A stretch of DNA of 64,000 nt from Sinonovacula constricta (lineage: Eukaryota; Mollusca; Bivalvia; Cardiida; Solecurtidae), in assembly GCA_007844125.1 (NCBI GenBank), contig CM017567.1, positions 44,183,013-44,247,012 on the forward strand, in the 5' to 3' direction. Under the pieces are notes generated by a model. That model did not search any database, was not told the DNA's origin, and saw nothing but the letters and a program-made list of their open reading frames with translations. Below, piece after piece: positions 62,760 to 64,000 of the stretch. How positions within the stretch are numbered: the stretch's first letter is position 1; each line of letters opens with the position of its first letter. Both the position numbers and the translations under genes were made by a program.

Positions 62760-64000
62760 AGGATTAAAGAAGTATAGGTTCGATTTGTATAAATTTCGAG
62801 ATATAGTTTCTTGGGATAGGCTCAAAGCTTTAAGGTTTCAGGTATTGTTACTTAAGATACATGTACGATAGGCACCGGGGTTAAAGTATCGAGATATTTG
62901 TTAGTTAAAATGAGATATTTTACTTAAGATATGGTAGGCTCAGTGGTAACAGTTGCAAAATATTGTTGATAGGAATATTGGGATGGACTCGGAGATAAAG
63001 GTTTCGAGAATTTGCTACTTAACATGGAGCAGAGAAAATTTTGGTGGGGTGGTATGAATCAAGATCCTAAATAATACTTTATGTTTCGATGTATTGTTAC
63101 TTAAGATAGGAAAGGTTTAGGGATTAAAGTTTTGAGATTTTTATACTTAAGCTGGAATATGTTCGGTAGTTAAAGTTACGAGAATTTGCTACTTCAGATG
63201 AGATTGAAGCGGGGTTCAGAAATTCGAAAATGTGCGACTTAAGATAAAATAGGTTCGGGAGTTAACGTTTCGAGAATTTACTGTTTAAGATGGAATACGT
63301 TCGGGGGTTGACGTTCCGAGAATTTGCTTCTTAAGATGGGATATGATCGGTAGTTAAAGTTCCGAGAATTTGCTACTTAAGATGGGATATGTTCAGTAGT
63401 TAAAGTTCCGAGAATTTGCTACTTAAGATGGGATATGTTCGGTAGTTAAAGTTCCGAGAATTTGCTACTTAAGATGGGTTATGTTCGGTAGTTAAAGTTC
63501 CGAGAATTTGCTTCTTAAGATGGGTTATGTTCGGTAGTTAAAGTTCCGAGAATTTGCTTCTTAAGATGGGATATGTTCGGTAGTTAAAGTTCCGAGAATT
63601 TGCTACTAAAGATGGGATATGTTCGGTAGTTAAAGTTCCGAGAATTTGCTACTAAAGATGGGATATGATCGGAAGTTAAAGTTCCGAGAATTTGCTACTT
63701 AAGATGGGTTATGTTCGGTAGTTAAAGTTCCGAGAATTTGCTTCTTAAGATGGGATATGTTCGGTAGTTAAAGTTCCGAGAATTTGCTACTTAAGATGGA
63801 ATATGTTCGGTAGTTAAAGTTCCGAGAATTTGCTACTTAAGATGGGATATGTTCGGTAGTTAAAGTTCCGAGAATTTGCTACTTAAGATGGGATATGTTC
63901 GGTAGTTAAAGTTCCGAGAATTTGCTACTAAAGATGGGATATGATCGGTAGTTAAAGTTCCGATAATTTGCTACTTAATATGGGATATGTTCGGTAGTTA
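62760..64000 (+). repeat. 46-bp satellite running off the right edge
   Basis: The monomer is TTCGGTAGTTAAAGTTCCGA followed by GAATTTGCTACTTAAGATGG and GATATG, 46 bp. Units before about 63270 are diverged and irregular. From there to the end about 16 are near-identical, so the homogenised core lies beyond the window. Confidence 0.95.

Overview
This window looks like eukaryotic, animal, non-genic or gene-poor DNA. The signs are spliced transposon genes with GT..AG introns, several LINE reverse-transcriptase fragments, a tRNA-headed SINE, microsatellites and very large tandem satellite arrays. The LINE protein styles, the PIF/Harbinger transposon and the minisatellite load fit a mollusc, perhaps a bivalve. 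That assignment is inference from family resemblance only. I found no complete cellular protein-coding gene that I can name.

Layout. 0-5.9 kb: AT-rich DNA with an inverted pair of a ~240-bp repeat, a 42-T run, a dispersed repeat, and the C-terminal end of a LINE ORF2 with its 3' UTR. 5.87-10.91 kb: an apparently intact, autonomous PIF/Harbinger DNA transposon with inverted ends, a TAA target duplication and two convergent two-exon genes. These are a MADF/Myb-like DNA-binding protein on + and a HARBI1-type DDE transposase on -, each with a TATA box. 11-16 kb: a (TA)48 run, two decayed minus-strand LINE RT pieces, a tRNA-derived SINE, and a pair of exon-like repeats whose flanking ends are complementary. 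16-19.5 kb: a 53-bp satellite carrying a 76-bp retro-insertion with a target duplication. 21.8-23.4 kb: two adjoining 30-bp satellites. 26.9-27.95 kb: a 21-bp/63-bp array that reverses orientation midway. 31.1-33.9 kb: a LINE whose RT domain is split, with its second half inverted, lying between 28-bp inverted repeats. 34.75-36.0 kb: an ACT/ATT trinucleotide array. 36.95-61.7 kb: one ~24.7-kb array of related 40-41-bp monomers in at least four layered subfamilies with several higher-order repeats. 62.76-64.0 kb: a 46-bp satellite that runs off the right edge.

How the parts work together. The only functional unit visible is the Harbinger element. Its MADF protein and DDE nuclease would act jointly, by analogy with known PIF/Harbinger elements, on the inverted ends and perhaps on the repeated GCCGAT motifs near both ends. 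The very long open frames in the satellites are arithmetic by-products of stop-free monomers, not proteins. The best candidates for something new are the exon-like covarying repeat pair at 13.64-14.09 kb, the internally inverted LINE with bracketing inverted repeats, and the layered 24.7-kb satellite.
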